Shown here: positions 10,916 through 22,836 of the stretch, one piece after another | Layout of the letters: each line of letters opens with the position of its first letter | Position numbering within the stretch: position 1 is the first letter of the stretch | Assembly (NCBI RefSeq): GCF_030867095.1 | Contig: NC_081828.1 | Span: 212,790,978 to 212,854,977, forward strand | From: Alligator mississippiensis | Lineage: Eukaryota > Chordata > Crocodylia > Alligatoridae | Direction: 5' to 3' | Length of the DNA: 64,000 bases | Position numbers and translations under genes: made by a program | The notes under the pieces: model-generated | Seen by the model: only the letters and a program-made list of their open reading frames with translations | The model's database searches: none | Told to the model about the DNA's origin: nothing

Positions 10916-12828
10916 GACCAAAAAAAAGTCACACTGGATCATAGTTAAGTGGTAGAAGAAGCATTTAGCAAGAATCTACTGAATTTGATAAATTATAAGT
11001 TTATGTGTAGACTATGAAAGGACCATGCTAGGGGAGCACCACAGTGAAGCAGAGCATGCCCACAAGCCATCTGGTATATTGCCGGCTGAAATTCTACAAA
11101 GGAAGTGAGATCACCACCAAGGGGCGGGCCTGAGGGTTGAGAGGTTTCATAGCCGGTGAGGTCCATCACAATCATCTGCTCTGACCTCCTCTAGATCCCA
11201 GTCAGAATTTGGTTGCATGGGGGTTAGAGTTGAGGAAGTTCTCACTATGGTCAGCTGCTGGACACCAGAATGACCTGCATTTGCTCAGTGCTATTCATAG
11301 TACGTACAACCTTGAAAGAGCAATGTCCATTCATCTGCATGTTACTATATCAGCACCCACACGGCCCACATTTGTGCTACAGCCTACTTACGGAGGTCCT
11401 TAGTTGCCATTCCCTGCTACAGTGGGATCAGAATGACCAGTCTCTTCATCTCTGTACCTGCTAGTGCTCTGGTGCAAGGGTGAGCAAGTGACACCCGTTT
11501 CAATATTGGTACAACACCCCAGATTTAGCATCAATTTATCAAAGTTAACATAACTACAGGATAGCAGTGTTTCATGCCTCAGTCACCCTGCACCTGGTGC
11601 CATACTGAAGTCATGGAAGCTCTTTGCTCACTGTGATGAATTTAGCTTCCTCAGGAGATGTATTATGACGACCGGTTTATTTTGAGGCCGCTCTAAGGGG
11701 TTACAACTAGAACGGAAAAAATGGGTCTAAAGTCTTTTTACAAGAAAGCCATAGTAAGAAGCCTCTTCAGTGCCTGTGTGACCTATCCATAGCATGAAGA
11801 GTAGGGCAGACTTCAGTCACAGGAGGCCACCACAGAATGAAGTTTGTAGTGGACCCCTAATGCAACATGGTGGCCAAAAGGGATACCAGTGATGAAAAGC
11901 CACCTCAACACCAGGACCTCTTTGCTACCCAAGAGCCCAACCCAATTCCAGAGGACTACAATGACTCTGAGTGGACCTACACACTTGGTCTGTCAGTCCT
12001 TTGAATAGCTAACCCTGTAGAGGTGACCTCAACCAGCAATCATTTGTCTTTTGACATACTAAGTTTGACTTCATGAAAAGTAATTTATATTACATGCTTT
12101 GCATGTGGTGGAAACAGCCCTTATTGGCTGGCCAAGTTCTGGCAAAGCTGAGAGGGAAGAAAAGAAGAGTGAAATGAGTCACGTTTGGCAAATTCCTGGC
12201 ATCTCCCAAGAAGCCTCCAGGGGACCCTGTATTGAAAGGAGTTTCTCAGGACAGAGAGGCAGAATCTGGCATAAAAGGGCCTCTCTGTGACCAGGGATCT
12301 GGCTGAAACTTGAAACAACCTGTGAGTCTAGAGGAGGTACAGATGCACCTTGTGGAGATACAGAACCAGGTGCACCTTGTGGAGCTCATGAACATGCAGA
12401 AAGCACAATGGTCTCTTGCAGGTGCAGCTGCAGCTCTGTTAGGAGTTCTCTAAAGTCTGACATAACTGGGAACACACAGCCTTTTGCAGGAAGGACACTC
12501 AACCCTAGCTTCTTCCAAGAGGCATCAAAAATAGTGTTTTCTGGAGGCCTGCTTCTCAGGCCTCCTACCCAAATGGAGGGTTGCTGCCAGGCAACACCCA
12601 GGTGGGAGTTGTAAGGTTGAGAGCCAATTAAGATTGAGATAGCTTGAACACATCATTATATCCAACTGTTGCATTGTTAGCAGTGTGTTGCATTATCATT
12701 CCTTTGTTGCCTCTACTTATCTCTGCTCTCATTTTCATTGCTAATGTTCTTTTCTTTTTTTGCCAAATTCATCATATATTAAAATGCACTTCCACCTTCA
12801 TTAAAGTTGCTTTTCTTTGTGCTAATTG
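10916..12828. other. Unclassified DNA, with a short coding-like stretch at 12307-12459
   Basis: Mostly featureless. In the frame 12307-12459 the plus strand reads a Leu/Glu/Gln-rich amphipathic stretch (LEEVQMHLVEIQNQVHLVEL) containing an imperfect repeat. It ends at a stop and is followed by an A+T-rich tail with 'attaaagttgctttt' near 12802. It could be the C-terminal remnant of a transposon-encoded coiled coil or chance. No gene is called. Confidence 0.3.
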
Positions 12829-12957
12829 ATATATATATATATATATATTATTCAAGAGCTTTCATTGTATTTTTTATATATAATAAAAATATATTGTTGC
12901 AGTTTGGTTTTACTCGCATTTTAGCTTTATGAAGAATTTAAAGCGTGGTGTATATAC

Positions 12958-13042
<85 letters not shown>
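12829..13042. repeat. (AT)n and (AC)n microsatellites
   Basis: Three tracts: (AT)n at 12829-12848, (AT)n at 12964-12995, and (AC)n at 12995-13042. The last two abut as a compound microsatellite. They lie inside the interleaved inverted repeats described in the next entry. Confidence 0.95.
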
Positions 13043-13043
<1 letters not shown>

Positions 13044-13136
13044 GTACAATGAAAGCTCTTTAAGACTACTGGTGACAAAAGCATAGTTCTCATGCTTTAA
13101 ATTCTTCATAAAGCTGAAATGCGAGTAAAACCAAAC
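12854..13136. repeat. Two interleaved inverted repeats around a microsatellite
   Basis: Arm A is 12854-12869 (aagagctttcattgta), exactly reverse-complementary to 13045-13060. Arm B is 12902-12944, reverse-complementary to 13094-13136 with one mismatch in 43. The order is A, B, microsatellite, A', B'. A simple hairpin would read A, B, B', A'. The long B pair could be terminal repeats of a small DNA element whose interior expanded as a microsatellite. The A pair is not explained by that. Confidence 0.85.
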
Positions 13137-16100
13137 ATTCGATGAAATCACTGCACCCACACCTAAAATATGGTGTGAAGTATTTCATCAAATCATCTAT
13201 GTGATAGCATAGCAACTCGAATAATGTATCCCTTATAGTGAAAACACAGGTCCTACTTTTAAAATAAGTTATGGAAATCTTGATGAAAATTGAATCGCCA
13301 GGAGCATTTGAGGTTTAAATAAGAACAAGAGAAGAAAAATCAGGCATCATCTTCAAAGGAGGCATACAAGGAAGCTAGTCATGTGAGTCTGATGATTATC
13401 ATTTTAAAGAGTATTTCAACTGGTGCTCAAGGTACTCTGAAATTCTCTGAACTGACTTTCAACTCCTCAGATGCCTTTCTCCTTTGCTCATATAGATAAT
13501 ATTGCACACAGTACAGGAACTCTTCCATATGTTATTCTAATATAAGGTAGATATTGTCAGCAGCCTTTAACCTATTCATAAGATATTGCCCAGGTGCAAA
13601 CCCCACTGCCATCCTGAAGCTCTTTAGGAAACTGTAAAGATAAATGGCCCTTATAGCCTTTTTCTGCAATCGAGTTTTCCAGGAACAGGCTTCATGAGCC
13701 AGAACAATAAGGAATAATCAGAGGGTCTTGAAACTAACTGGAAAAACAGTGGCATTATGAATCTCCATAGCAAATCTATTGCTTGCGGCCCCCAGAGGCT
13801 TAGAAGTTGGACAGCCTTGAGTTAAGACTATAGTGAGAGAAAATTGGCCCTGTGGACATCACTACAGCGTATTCCCCTCATGCACAGTAGTTAATATGCC
13901 CCAGTTCAGTGAACCCGGCTGCCTATGCACCCCCCCTCCACCTCCATGCACATGTATAGACAGCCTCTATGCCTGAGCGTAGACATTATTTTGATAATTT
14001 TTTAAGCATTGCATACCTTTTGTCCAAGCTACAAACACAGCTTCCAGTGGTACTGAATCTAGACTTGAAGACTGCAAGCAGAGACCAAGTCACCACCGCT
14101 GTAGTTAAACTCTTGGAACAACTTACCTAACAAGATGTTCTTTTCAAAGAAAGCAAATGGATGTAGATTCTCCAAACCATTCACATTTAGCCTTTTTCTA
14201 ATCTTGTCATGTTTCTAGGGCATATTCCAAAGAATTGCCAGAGACAAGAACACCATGCCGCTCTAAATAATAAAGCATGCAATAACTCCCAGTCAGGTTT
14301 GATATGTCTTCAGCTTTTAAATAGGCACAATGGAAAATGTGTTAACATTGTTTCCTTACTGGCTTAAAAGGGAATTAATTTAGTCAGGTGTAATGCACAT
14401 AAATGTTTCCTAAGTGATTTAAGAAGGTTTTACTTAATGGCCTGTTTCATGCTGTCTCTTTAGACTCCGAGGGAATTTGATCCATGCACGTATCCCACAA
14501 ACCCTTCCAGAGGAATGATCCAGTCAGTACATGGTAAAAGTCTGGTCCCTGAAGACTGCCATGATAAAACAAGGTGCTATGGTGTACTTGTGATAACAAG
14601 TGTGCTGGCACTGCTCATCCTACATGGCAGCAGCCACAGTACAGGCCCTCTGGATGTATACTCTTCTTAGGTGGCATATGCTGCATGCATTTCCTTTGCT
14701 ACTGGTACCATGCTAGCTAGATCAAGCTTGCAAGGATACACTAATATATCACACGTTGTTTTGTGTGCAGCCAATACCCCCTGTCTTCCTAAAACCATTA
14801 TCTCTATCAACTGGCATTTGGCTGTACTCATCCATTCTTTTTAAGCTGCCCCTTAGACTTCCTGACCGGATGAAAAGTTTGGTCCTTTAAGCACTTTGGC
14901 CTGAATCCTTACCAACACTCGTGTTCCTTTATAGTCATCTGACGGCATAAATGGACCTTACATTTACAAAGCAGGTGTAAAGGAAAGAATCAGAGCCTAA
15001 GTCCCAGTTCAGGTCTATAGAAAAAAAAAAGTTTGCTAATATATTTTAAGGACTTTATGATGGGTACTGGATTTCCAGGCCTGGATACTAATACCCCATC
15101 CACAAAATGACTATAAACACAGAAGATTTTCCATGACACCGGACCCATGTACTTGAAAGTTCACCTGAAGAAACCGCTTTCAGTCACTATAAGCCATCAC
15201 ATCTGCCCCAGGTACCATCAGGGAGAGTTTATAGATATTGAACTGTCACAGGCATTTATTCAATAAGTAATGGGCAAAGGTCATCAGCAGCTTTCACAGA
15301 GTCTTCAGGAAGGTAAGTGGATTCAGGCACCTCTAATTTGAGCAAGGTTCCACCTTTTCATAGCAAGCTCAGATCTCAGCACCTCATTACTAACTCCTCG
15401 AAACCGCTGCGGGCTACTATATTATGACATGCTTGAATATACAATATAAAAACGTCTCCTCCCATTATTGGATTACACTTACCAGGAATAGCACTAGTCT
15501 TTCACTACAAGCAAGCAAATACACTAGGCTCCCAGACTTTAATAAAATACACACACAGCAGGCCAATGATTAATCCTTTCGTTTTACTACAAACGCTGCA
15601 GTTAATATGACAACAGCGAGGGGAATTTATACCATGGGCCTGGTGCCGTCTCTGGAGACTGAGAGGGATTTATCTATAGCAGGGTGCAAATTCTGCATGG
15701 AAGCTCTTTGTAAGAGTTGGCTGCCTCCAGAAAAATCCAAACCATCATGCTCTGATATTTTTTTGGCAATACTACTTCACAAAATTATGGATATGGCTTG
15801 AATAGAAATTGCAGGGACTGTACATATATCAGGTAAATATCAGCTGTCCATATACAGCTACTGCTGTAGCTTCCTGGTTGGCTGTACCAACTTTGGAAGG
15901 TGCCAGTCCCTGGATTGAGAAGCAGGTCTCCTTCCTTGTGGGACACAGGAAGAATTAATAAATAGAGAGTGAAACCCCACAACTCTCCAGTTTTTTGTAG
16001 AATCTGGAGTAAAACAAAGCAATTACTCAACATTTGGACTCGACTGATTGCATTCTGGATGTTTAATGATTTGCTTATGAGAAAAGCCTAGCCTCAAATA

Positions 16101-16664
16101 GCGTGGAGATGCATTGGCCTCATGCGGAGCTAAATGCAACTGTTAAATTTCACCTACAAAAATATTTCCATGCAAAAATTGCTATAGTAATGTGAGCACC
16201 CTGGGTAAAAGTTTCAGGAAAGTTTTTGGAAGAATAAGAACATTCATCCTAGGGCCCTGGCTAGACTCCAAATTAGATGTCCACAGACTGTTCTCATCAT
16301 CCCTCTGCACTTGCCATGTGATATGATGGTTTGTTGGGTTTGCTTTTTCACTTTAGCTATGTAAATATGAAACACTTAGGATTACTCACAGGATGGCATC
16401 CAATGCAAGGAGAGCTGGAAGCTGAAGTCCTCTTCTGTGTACTTCATTACCCAAGGTGACTGTGGCATTTACTTTGAAGCTTAGGAAAGCCGTCACTTCA
16501 TTATTTGACTTCGTAACGTCCAGTGTTGGTACAATTCCTCCTCCTTTCTAGCTTGCCAGGTGCATTGTGGAACTGCAATGGCCTCTGGTTCCACAAATAC
16601 TGGAACAAGTTCACATTAGGCAACATCTTTTGTTTTGCAACAGGTATTGTGAAAGCAAACATTG
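13137..16664. other. Unclassified AT-rich DNA
   Basis: About 3.5 kb with no gene, RNA or clear mobile element. Short frames at 15607-15801 (+) and 15785-16033 (-) have no recognisable domain. The stretch around 14290-14460 is AT-rich unique text that could be conserved non-coding DNA, but nothing in it proves this. Confidence 0.4.
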
Positions 16665-16755
16665 TTTTGGCTGAGATGGGTTAGTCAGGGAGGATCCGGC
16701 CTTGAGGAAGTAGCTAGACTGGATGACCTTGTAAGCCCCCCTCCAGCCCTGCTGA
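16665..16755 (+). mobile_element. CR1 3' UTR scrap
   Basis: A roughly 90-bp remnant: 'ttggctgagatgggttag', then 'agctagactggatgacctt' and 'ctccagccctg'. These are the final words of CR1 3' UTRs. Neither tail repeats nor coding sequence remain. Confidence 0.75.
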
Positions 16756-17659
16756 CTTTCCTAAGAGACCTTAAAATGTGTGTGCTGGTAATTCATATTG
16801 GGTGGAATGCATCCTTTTGCAGTGGCCCATCATACTCCGCTTAAGCAAGACTTCATAGGTACACAAGACGTGGTTCAGACCTGGGAATAATGTGGGAAGC
16901 CAACAGTCACATATATCTCTAATTTAGCACTTTTTTATTGCAGTCCTCCTACAGAAAGCCTCTGTTAGTTCCTCAAAACCTGACTGTCCGTGGTAACTCA
17001 AAGGCCAGAGCCAGCAGTCTAACCTTCGGAGCGTGTTCCTCTAAACTCATGTCATACCTAGCACCCAACCGTAGATCAAAAGGGATGTTGACTGCCAAAG
17101 CATTTACAGTAGGATCAGTAACAAGATAAAGGCCATTATCTGCATTTTGTAGGTGGAAACACCAGAGCAGAGAGTTGGGGTGAAATGATTTGTCAGGGGT
17201 AGCAGAACTGATGGGTCTCAGAACCATTTAGTCCCAGTCCCTCCCAAATGAATCATACTGCAGCTAACCAGAACCAGATCCAGAATCAGAGAGGACTTTG
17301 CGAGGTGGAACATGCTGCTCTTCAACTTTCCGGGACGAAGAAGTCGATCTGAGAATGGAACAAGGGGCTTGGAGTGATTCTGATCCAAGCTTGCTTAAGG
17401 CTTAAGCTCACCAATATGAACAGTCCTAGATTGGGGTCATCAAAATTGTTTTCACACCCCCCCCCCCCCCAACTCCAGCCACATCTGGATCACAGGGCTT
17501 CTTGCAGGTCTAACCTAGACCTACCTCTGGTGGCTGGATTCATGGCCATGGTGTTAAATGCTGCTAGTGCCCAAGCGGCTGTGTTGGCTCAAGGTGCCAT
17601 GAGAAGTTACCACAGTTGTTGCTCGATCTGCTATGACCCAAACATGTTCCCAGTGGGGC
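16756..17659. other. Unclassified DNA with MIR and poly-C tract
   Basis: Apart from the MIR fragment (listed separately) and a C run of about 14 at 17457-17470, nothing recognisable. Confidence 0.4.
17128..17242 (-). mobile_element. MIR-type SINE fragment, minus orientation
   Basis: Read on the plus strand it shows the complement of MIR in order: 'ccattatctgcattttgtag', 'accagagcagagag', 'tgatttgtcagg', and finally 'gtcccagtccc'. Diverged and partial. Confidence 0.55.
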
Positions 17660-18700
17660 TTGTTGACACTGGATTTTAGGAACCCAGCCCTTATGCCCTT
17701 TGTAACCTTCAGACTGACCACACCTGCCAGTTGATAATAGGCGAATTTATTGATACAGAGTAAGAACAGAAAGGCAAGAATACAAGCAATCAAACAACTC
17801 TATATCTACCAATCGTAGGGCTGTCATCAGAGTCATACATCTGGTCAGGATGCAGGCTCCACTCTGAGGCTCTCTTTCTTAGGTGTCAGCAGTCTGGAGG
17901 TGGGATGCCAAGGCTCACAGCCCCTCTCCACTGGGGTGCATGAGATGGGCTGCTGGTGTGTGCCCTTTGTCCGTGGTGGCCTCAGGGACCCTTCCCGGAG
18001 GATGAGGATGGTGATGGGGACCCCTCTGAGGGAACAAGATGGGTAGGAACAGGGAGGAAAAGGAACAGGGAAGGACTCTATTAATCTCAATTTTCTGCTT
18101 TTGTATTCTCCTTCCCCCTTGATGACTCCTGATGACTCTTCATCCATGGTTATCTTTGGTTGGTTGTCTTGCTGTGGTCACACGTCCGTGTAGCCTTCCA
18201 GGTCTTCTCCTAATTTGGTCTGTTCCCCCAAAACCATGCCTCAGGCCCCCCTGTGCTCTGGGGGGAGGGGGGTGTCACTTATCTTGTGTTATGGGACAGT
18301 ATGGATTATACTTCCTCAGTTCCCAGCCTACGTATCCTTGTTGTGTTAGACAACCTATCTGCCTCGAAGGCTGGGATCTCATGTTTTGGCATGCCCCCCT
18401 CAGCTCTAAGGCTGTGTCCATCCATTGGCCGTATTGTGCTAGACAGCCCATCTGTTCTCGGGGCCATGAGAAGCTTTGTGTACATCTCCCAAGGTCTTTA
18501 GAAATCCGTTTAACACTGCTGCCCATCTTGACCCCTTATAATGTATATATCCATACCTATAAGCCAGTTCCCAAAAACCAGACCTTTAAAATACCATTTC
18601 TAAGCCAACAGGGCTCTGCACCCTATAATTCAGTGGCAGCCCCACACACCTTGCCCCTGAATTCCCAGCCCCTCCATGTGGTCTAGACCACCCTGCTACA
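17660..18700 (-). mobile_element. Possible LTR-like block, unclassified
   Basis: A GC-richer block containing long open frames (plus 18132-18686, 184 codons; minus 17845-18147) without recognisable protein. On the minus strand there is a TATA-like sequence within 18536-18551 and an AATAAA at 17746-17751, the order expected of an LTR but unusually far apart. A word related to 'tgtgttagacaacctatctg' (18341) recurs at 18435. No termini, target duplication or retroviral genes were found. Confidence 0.2.
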
Positions 18701-20985
18701 TGGAGCATTTGCCTTTCCTCACATTTTCCAGGGGAAAAGATCGTGTGTATTCAAAGTCCTTATGATTATTTGTTCTTTTCTCCTCTTCTGCCTCCTTGTG
18801 TATTTTTAGCTTTCAACTAAATTGTGAAAAGGCAGGAGGCGCCATCCAAACAAAGCTCTTCTGCCTGCATATAACTTCAGTATCAGTGTTGCAAGAATGT
18901 ACAGGATTTCAAGGACAAATATACCATGAATTAAAACACAGATAGTTGAATACTATGTTTCTCCATCAAAATTCACACTTCCATAAAGCAAAAAATAAAA
19001 GAAGAAAGCAGACTGCTCAAAAGAAATGTTTCCTGGCATATATTGCTGCTCTCTGAAATGTCACTCTTCCATAATTTATTCTCGGCTCTGGGTAATACAC
19101 ATGACTATTGGAAATGAGCATTTAATTAGCTTGGTGGTATAAAGATCAACTACTGTCTTCGTTAAACAACTAACATTTGGTCCTGGAAAATGTTTCTTAT
19201 AATTACATATAATTATCTACTAAACCAGCTAACCAGTAGCATACCAGAGTGAGTATAATGAACCTTTTGCCTCAGTAGGGGGAACCACCGTGCAAAAAGG
19301 ATCTAGCTAGTATTGCGCTCCCAGTTGGTGGTGCCATAATATCGAGTGAAAGGACCAAACTTTGCAATGTCCAAGGGGAGGAGGTTGTCACAGAGCAAAC
19401 GGGTACTTGGGAACAAAAGGCACCAGCATGGGATATGGAAAAGATGCCTAGAGGCACCGAGACCTGAAACTGCAAAGCTGAGGTTAGACAGGGGAGGACT
19501 AACAGCAGCAGTAGAAAGGTATAGCAGAGTAGCCTGTTTGAGGGTGGTAGGAGGCAGGCAACTGCACACAAAAAGTGGCAGATCCAGGTAGACAGACCCT
19601 AACAAGACCACTGATGGGAAAAAAAAGAGCTCTGGTCACAGATCTGCAGACCTAAGTTTGCCCGTCCTTCAGGAAGACAACACACAGGAGGAAAAACACC
19701 AGACATTAAATGCAAGGATCCTGTTGGAGCGTACTTTCTTATCCCTATTCAAAACCATGTTTCCAGCTAGGTGAAGAGCTGTTGGGTTGCTGCAATTGTG
19801 CGTGGCCTGTTTGCACTCTCAATTAAACCCCCACCTCTGCCATTTCCTGGGCATTGTATTTATGGGAACCAATAGAGCAGTCCAGCCCACCAAAACTGGA
19901 GCATGCACATCAGTTATTTGTGAGCCCGAGGTACACTGGGCACCTTGTCAAATCTAGAAGGATGTGATAACCTTCAGTCCTGACAGTTTGCATAGTCCTG
20001 GGAAGCCTGGGCCAGCAGAGAAGCCAAGACCTCTGGGAACGAGGGTGGAATTTGCTGCAGGGAACTGAGAATTAAGCCTTGGCAAAGGTTGAGAGTGAAA
20101 AGCATTAGGAGTTAACTTGTTTTCAACCTTTATGTTCATGCTCCATCTTCCCTAGTTATGTGGCAGTGTTTTTCCCCCCTTAATTATTACAGTTGTGGGA
20201 GTTCTCTCTCTAAATCTGACCATCCTTTAACTGAGCATCTCACCTCATGGGGAGTTGGCACTTTTAAATACAAAGTCGAAAAATCAAAGCAAATTGTTTG
20301 CTGTTCAATCACGTCTTTCGATATCCAGTTTCAAACTTTGCTCTAAATTGTGTACTGGAACAAAATTCTCTCTGACAGTTTTTTTTTTAAATAATGCAAG
20401 AAATCAAATTAAAAAAAAAAAACGCATGGCTAAACCTCGCAGTAGGGTGTTGAAGTGTGCTCTGCTGGACAGCATAAACATGGGAAAAAAGCATGCCAAA
20501 GGAAAATTAAAATTCAAAGAAACTGCTGAGTTGCTTTGAAATGGCAGAATGAAGTTTGCCGGTGCAAACTCCATGTTCCCTTTTCCATTATGCACCAAGA
20601 TGTTCAGTCTATAGTTACATGATTACATAGTATTTTGTTCCCCCCCCCAGGACTCCTGCCTCATTCAGCACAGAGAATGGATGGTGCTCATTTAATGAGC
20701 AACTATTCCGGAGGTGGTTTTAGGTTCATTGTTAAAAATGGAGTGGGGATCCATTTTTACTGCAGACTCTTTAAACCCTGATTGTGTCAGAGGCTTTTTC
20801 ATGAAGCTCATCAGGATAACCAAGTGTTTTGCAAATATCAGATAACTGTTTCCATAATACTCCGGTGGCACGAGGTAGCCAATATTCCCATGATTTACAG
20901 ACAGATGAGAAGTACAAATAATGGGCACTTACTTCAGGAGCCCAATTTGAGACCTCTGGGACTTTATTCTTCTATTGAGTGTGTG
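18701..20985. other. Unclassified AT-rich DNA
   Basis: No gene or mobile element recognised. Contains T/A tracts around 20380-20421 and a C run near 20641-20649. Frames at 19272-19611 overlap on both strands without recognisable domains. Confidence 0.4.
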
Positions 20986-20986
20986 T

Positions 20987-21024
<38 letters not shown>
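20979..21024. repeat. (GT)n/(AC)n microsatellite
   Basis: A short gtgtgtgtgt run changes at 'gtac' into an (AC)n run, giving a self-complementary junction. This alone keeps the His/Thr-rich frames at 20782-21196 open. They are not genes. Confidence 0.9.
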
Positions 21025-21026
<2 letters not shown>

Positions 21027-21507
21027 CACCATCTCATCACTATATCTTTGCACTCAGATTCCAGGGTCCTAAAAAGGGGCACCCCAAAACACAAGAAAAT
21101 AAAACAACCATTGGTGATCACCTGTCGGGAGGGGAAGGAGATGCGCATGGTTTAACTGGCTTGCACGCAGGAACTCGAAGATGGAGGCAGTGCTAGCATT
21201 TCATTTTTCAGGATAGCATTCAAGTGACTTAACCATGAGACTATTCATTCTCTTCCAACAAGCCTCTGCCCCACTGCATGAACACATAATTAGGGATAGC
21301 ATGTGATAGCAGATAATGTCTCCATCAGCTTCAAGGCATTGCTCCCCACACCTAGTTTCCCCCATCATCCACTGCCCAGAGCCTCTAGATTAGTATATGT
21401 GAAATGAATTTCCCCCACCATAAACAAAACACTTCAGTACAACCCAGCCAGGTTGTCAGATACGGACCCAAGACCAGTGGGAGAGTTTTCAGTGTGATCC
21501 GACTCAG

Positions 21508-21621
21508 GAGTAAAGGAGGGAAAAACTCAGGTACCGTGTTATATATCAACACCGTATTGATACTAAGGATAAGGGGATAATGCACAGGAGAGGCCCTCTT
21601 ACATCCCGCCAGCCACGATCA
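21508..21621. repeat. 114-bp direct repeat, copy 1
   Basis: Aligns without gaps to 22124-22237 with 9 differences in 114 (about 92%). It contains the words 'gtattgatactaaggataag' and 'aggagaggccctcttacat'. Direct repeats of this kind could be LTR pieces, two insertions of one repeat, or a segmental duplication. The 500 bp between them is pyrimidine-rich and shows no retroelement coding sequence. Confidence 0.9.
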
Positions 21622-22123
21622 GTGTATTACCCCTTTCCCACCCATGTCAGGAAATAGCCGCAAGGCTCTGCCCTGCTGTATACCACTGGGCCTAAGAAGC
21701 TCATGGCATGCTAGAGAGAGGAATGAAGCTTCCCATACCCTCCTGTGCAGTCTTTTCTCTCTTTGACCTCTTTATTCCTCTCTTGGGCAATTCCTTTTGT
21801 TCTCAGCCCTTCATGTGATCAGTACTGGCCCGTCCTTTCTTCCATCAAATCATCCGTGCTTTTTCTTCTTCTTCACAATCTCACTTCCTCCTACTCCGCT
21901 ATTCATCCCATTTGGTTGCTCTTCCCCTCCAGCCGTCATTGCTCCCCCTCTTTCCATGGGCTCCTCATTATTCCTCATCCTTCCCCTGCTTTGCTTGGAG
22001 ACTCTTCTCATTGTCCTTTCCCTCGACTACAATCCTTCAAGGGGCTTCAAACTCCCATCTCCCTCCTCCCAGGAGAGTGCCATAGCCATCCAGCTGTAGA
22101 CTGAACTGGGTGGGGCAGGGGAA
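21622..22123. other. Pyrimidine-rich spacer between direct repeats
   Basis: Strong C+T bias on the plus strand from about 21740 to 22090, which keeps frames at 21745-22104 open. No recognisable protein. Confidence 0.5.
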
Positions 22124-22237
22124 GAGTAAAGGAGCGAAAAACTCAGGTACTGTGTTAAATGTCAACACTGTATTGATACTAAGGATAAGGGGATAACACA
22201 CAGGAGAGGCCCTCTTACATCCAGCCAGCCATGATCA
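22124..22237. repeat. 114-bp direct repeat, copy 2
   Basis: Second copy of the repeat at 21508-21621, same orientation, offset 616 bp. Sequence outside the 114 bp does not align between copies. The duplication therefore has sharp ends, unlike a simple local duplication of a larger block. Confidence 0.9.
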
Positions 22238-22344
22238 TCCTTTATTCCTCCTGCTGAAGCTGTTCTACTTTTCCCGAGCATTTAAGTAGGTATTGGTCCA
22301 AATACAGGTGATAGAGAAGGCATGACGGTCGAACCTATGGGTTA

Positions 22345-22475
22345 GGCCATCAGGACTCATAGTAGAGGCGATATTTTTTATTAGACTAACAAGATTTTTG
22401 CAAAAAAAAAAAAAAAAAAAAAAATCTTTAATTGCAAACTTTTGGGCACAAACACCCTCCTTGACGCATTGGAGA
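22345..22475 (+). mobile_element. Fragment of a palindromic MITE family (copy 1)
   Basis: Carries 'ggactcatagtagaggcga', then the family core 'tttattagactaacaagatt', an expanded A tract (22402-22424) and 'cttttgggcacaaacaccct'. The same words occur in order at 22752-22836. The core recurs in more complete, palindromic copies at 30116 and 60103. I cannot assign the superfamily with confidence. Confidence 0.6.
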
Positions 22476-22751
22476 AAAAAATTGTATTAGTCCTCCTGGG
22501 TAGAAATGAAAGTTCATATTTCATAGGATTTCACAGAGAAGTCAATAGATGGAAAACGCCTCTGGGCAGGCAGTTCATAGCTGGCATGGAGCCTCTCACC
22601 TCCTGGGTGGATCTCTGAGGATGCAAATGACCTTTAAACAAAGGCAGGAGCAGGATCTCAGGTGGTCACAGTTGCTTCCCACTTAGGAAAATATGGAGAT
22701 TTCATTTTTGACAAATTGGCTAAAATTCAATATCTTCCATGTGTCAGGTAT

Positions 22752-22836
22752 CCAGGTTGTAGCTATATTTGTCTACAGAAAAAGGCAATCTGGACTCATA
22801 ATAGAGATACCTTTTATTAGACCAACAAGATTTTTG
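22752..22836 (+). mobile_element. Fragment of a palindromic MITE family (copy 2)
   Basis: Begins with 'ggttgtagctatatttgtct', related to the arm of the 60103 element ('ggttgtagctgtgttggtct'). It continues with 'ggactcataatagaga' and the core 'cttttattagaccaacaag'. An A-rich run follows. Only one arm is present. Confidence 0.65.

Noticed and set aside
18132..18686. 184-codon plus-strand open frame
   Set aside because: Low-complexity Leu/Pro/Ser/Cys composition in a GC-rich, possibly LTR-like block, overlapped by other frames. No recognisable protein.
20782..21196. His/Thr-rich frames
   Set aside because: Produced by the (AC)n microsatellite at 20979-21024.
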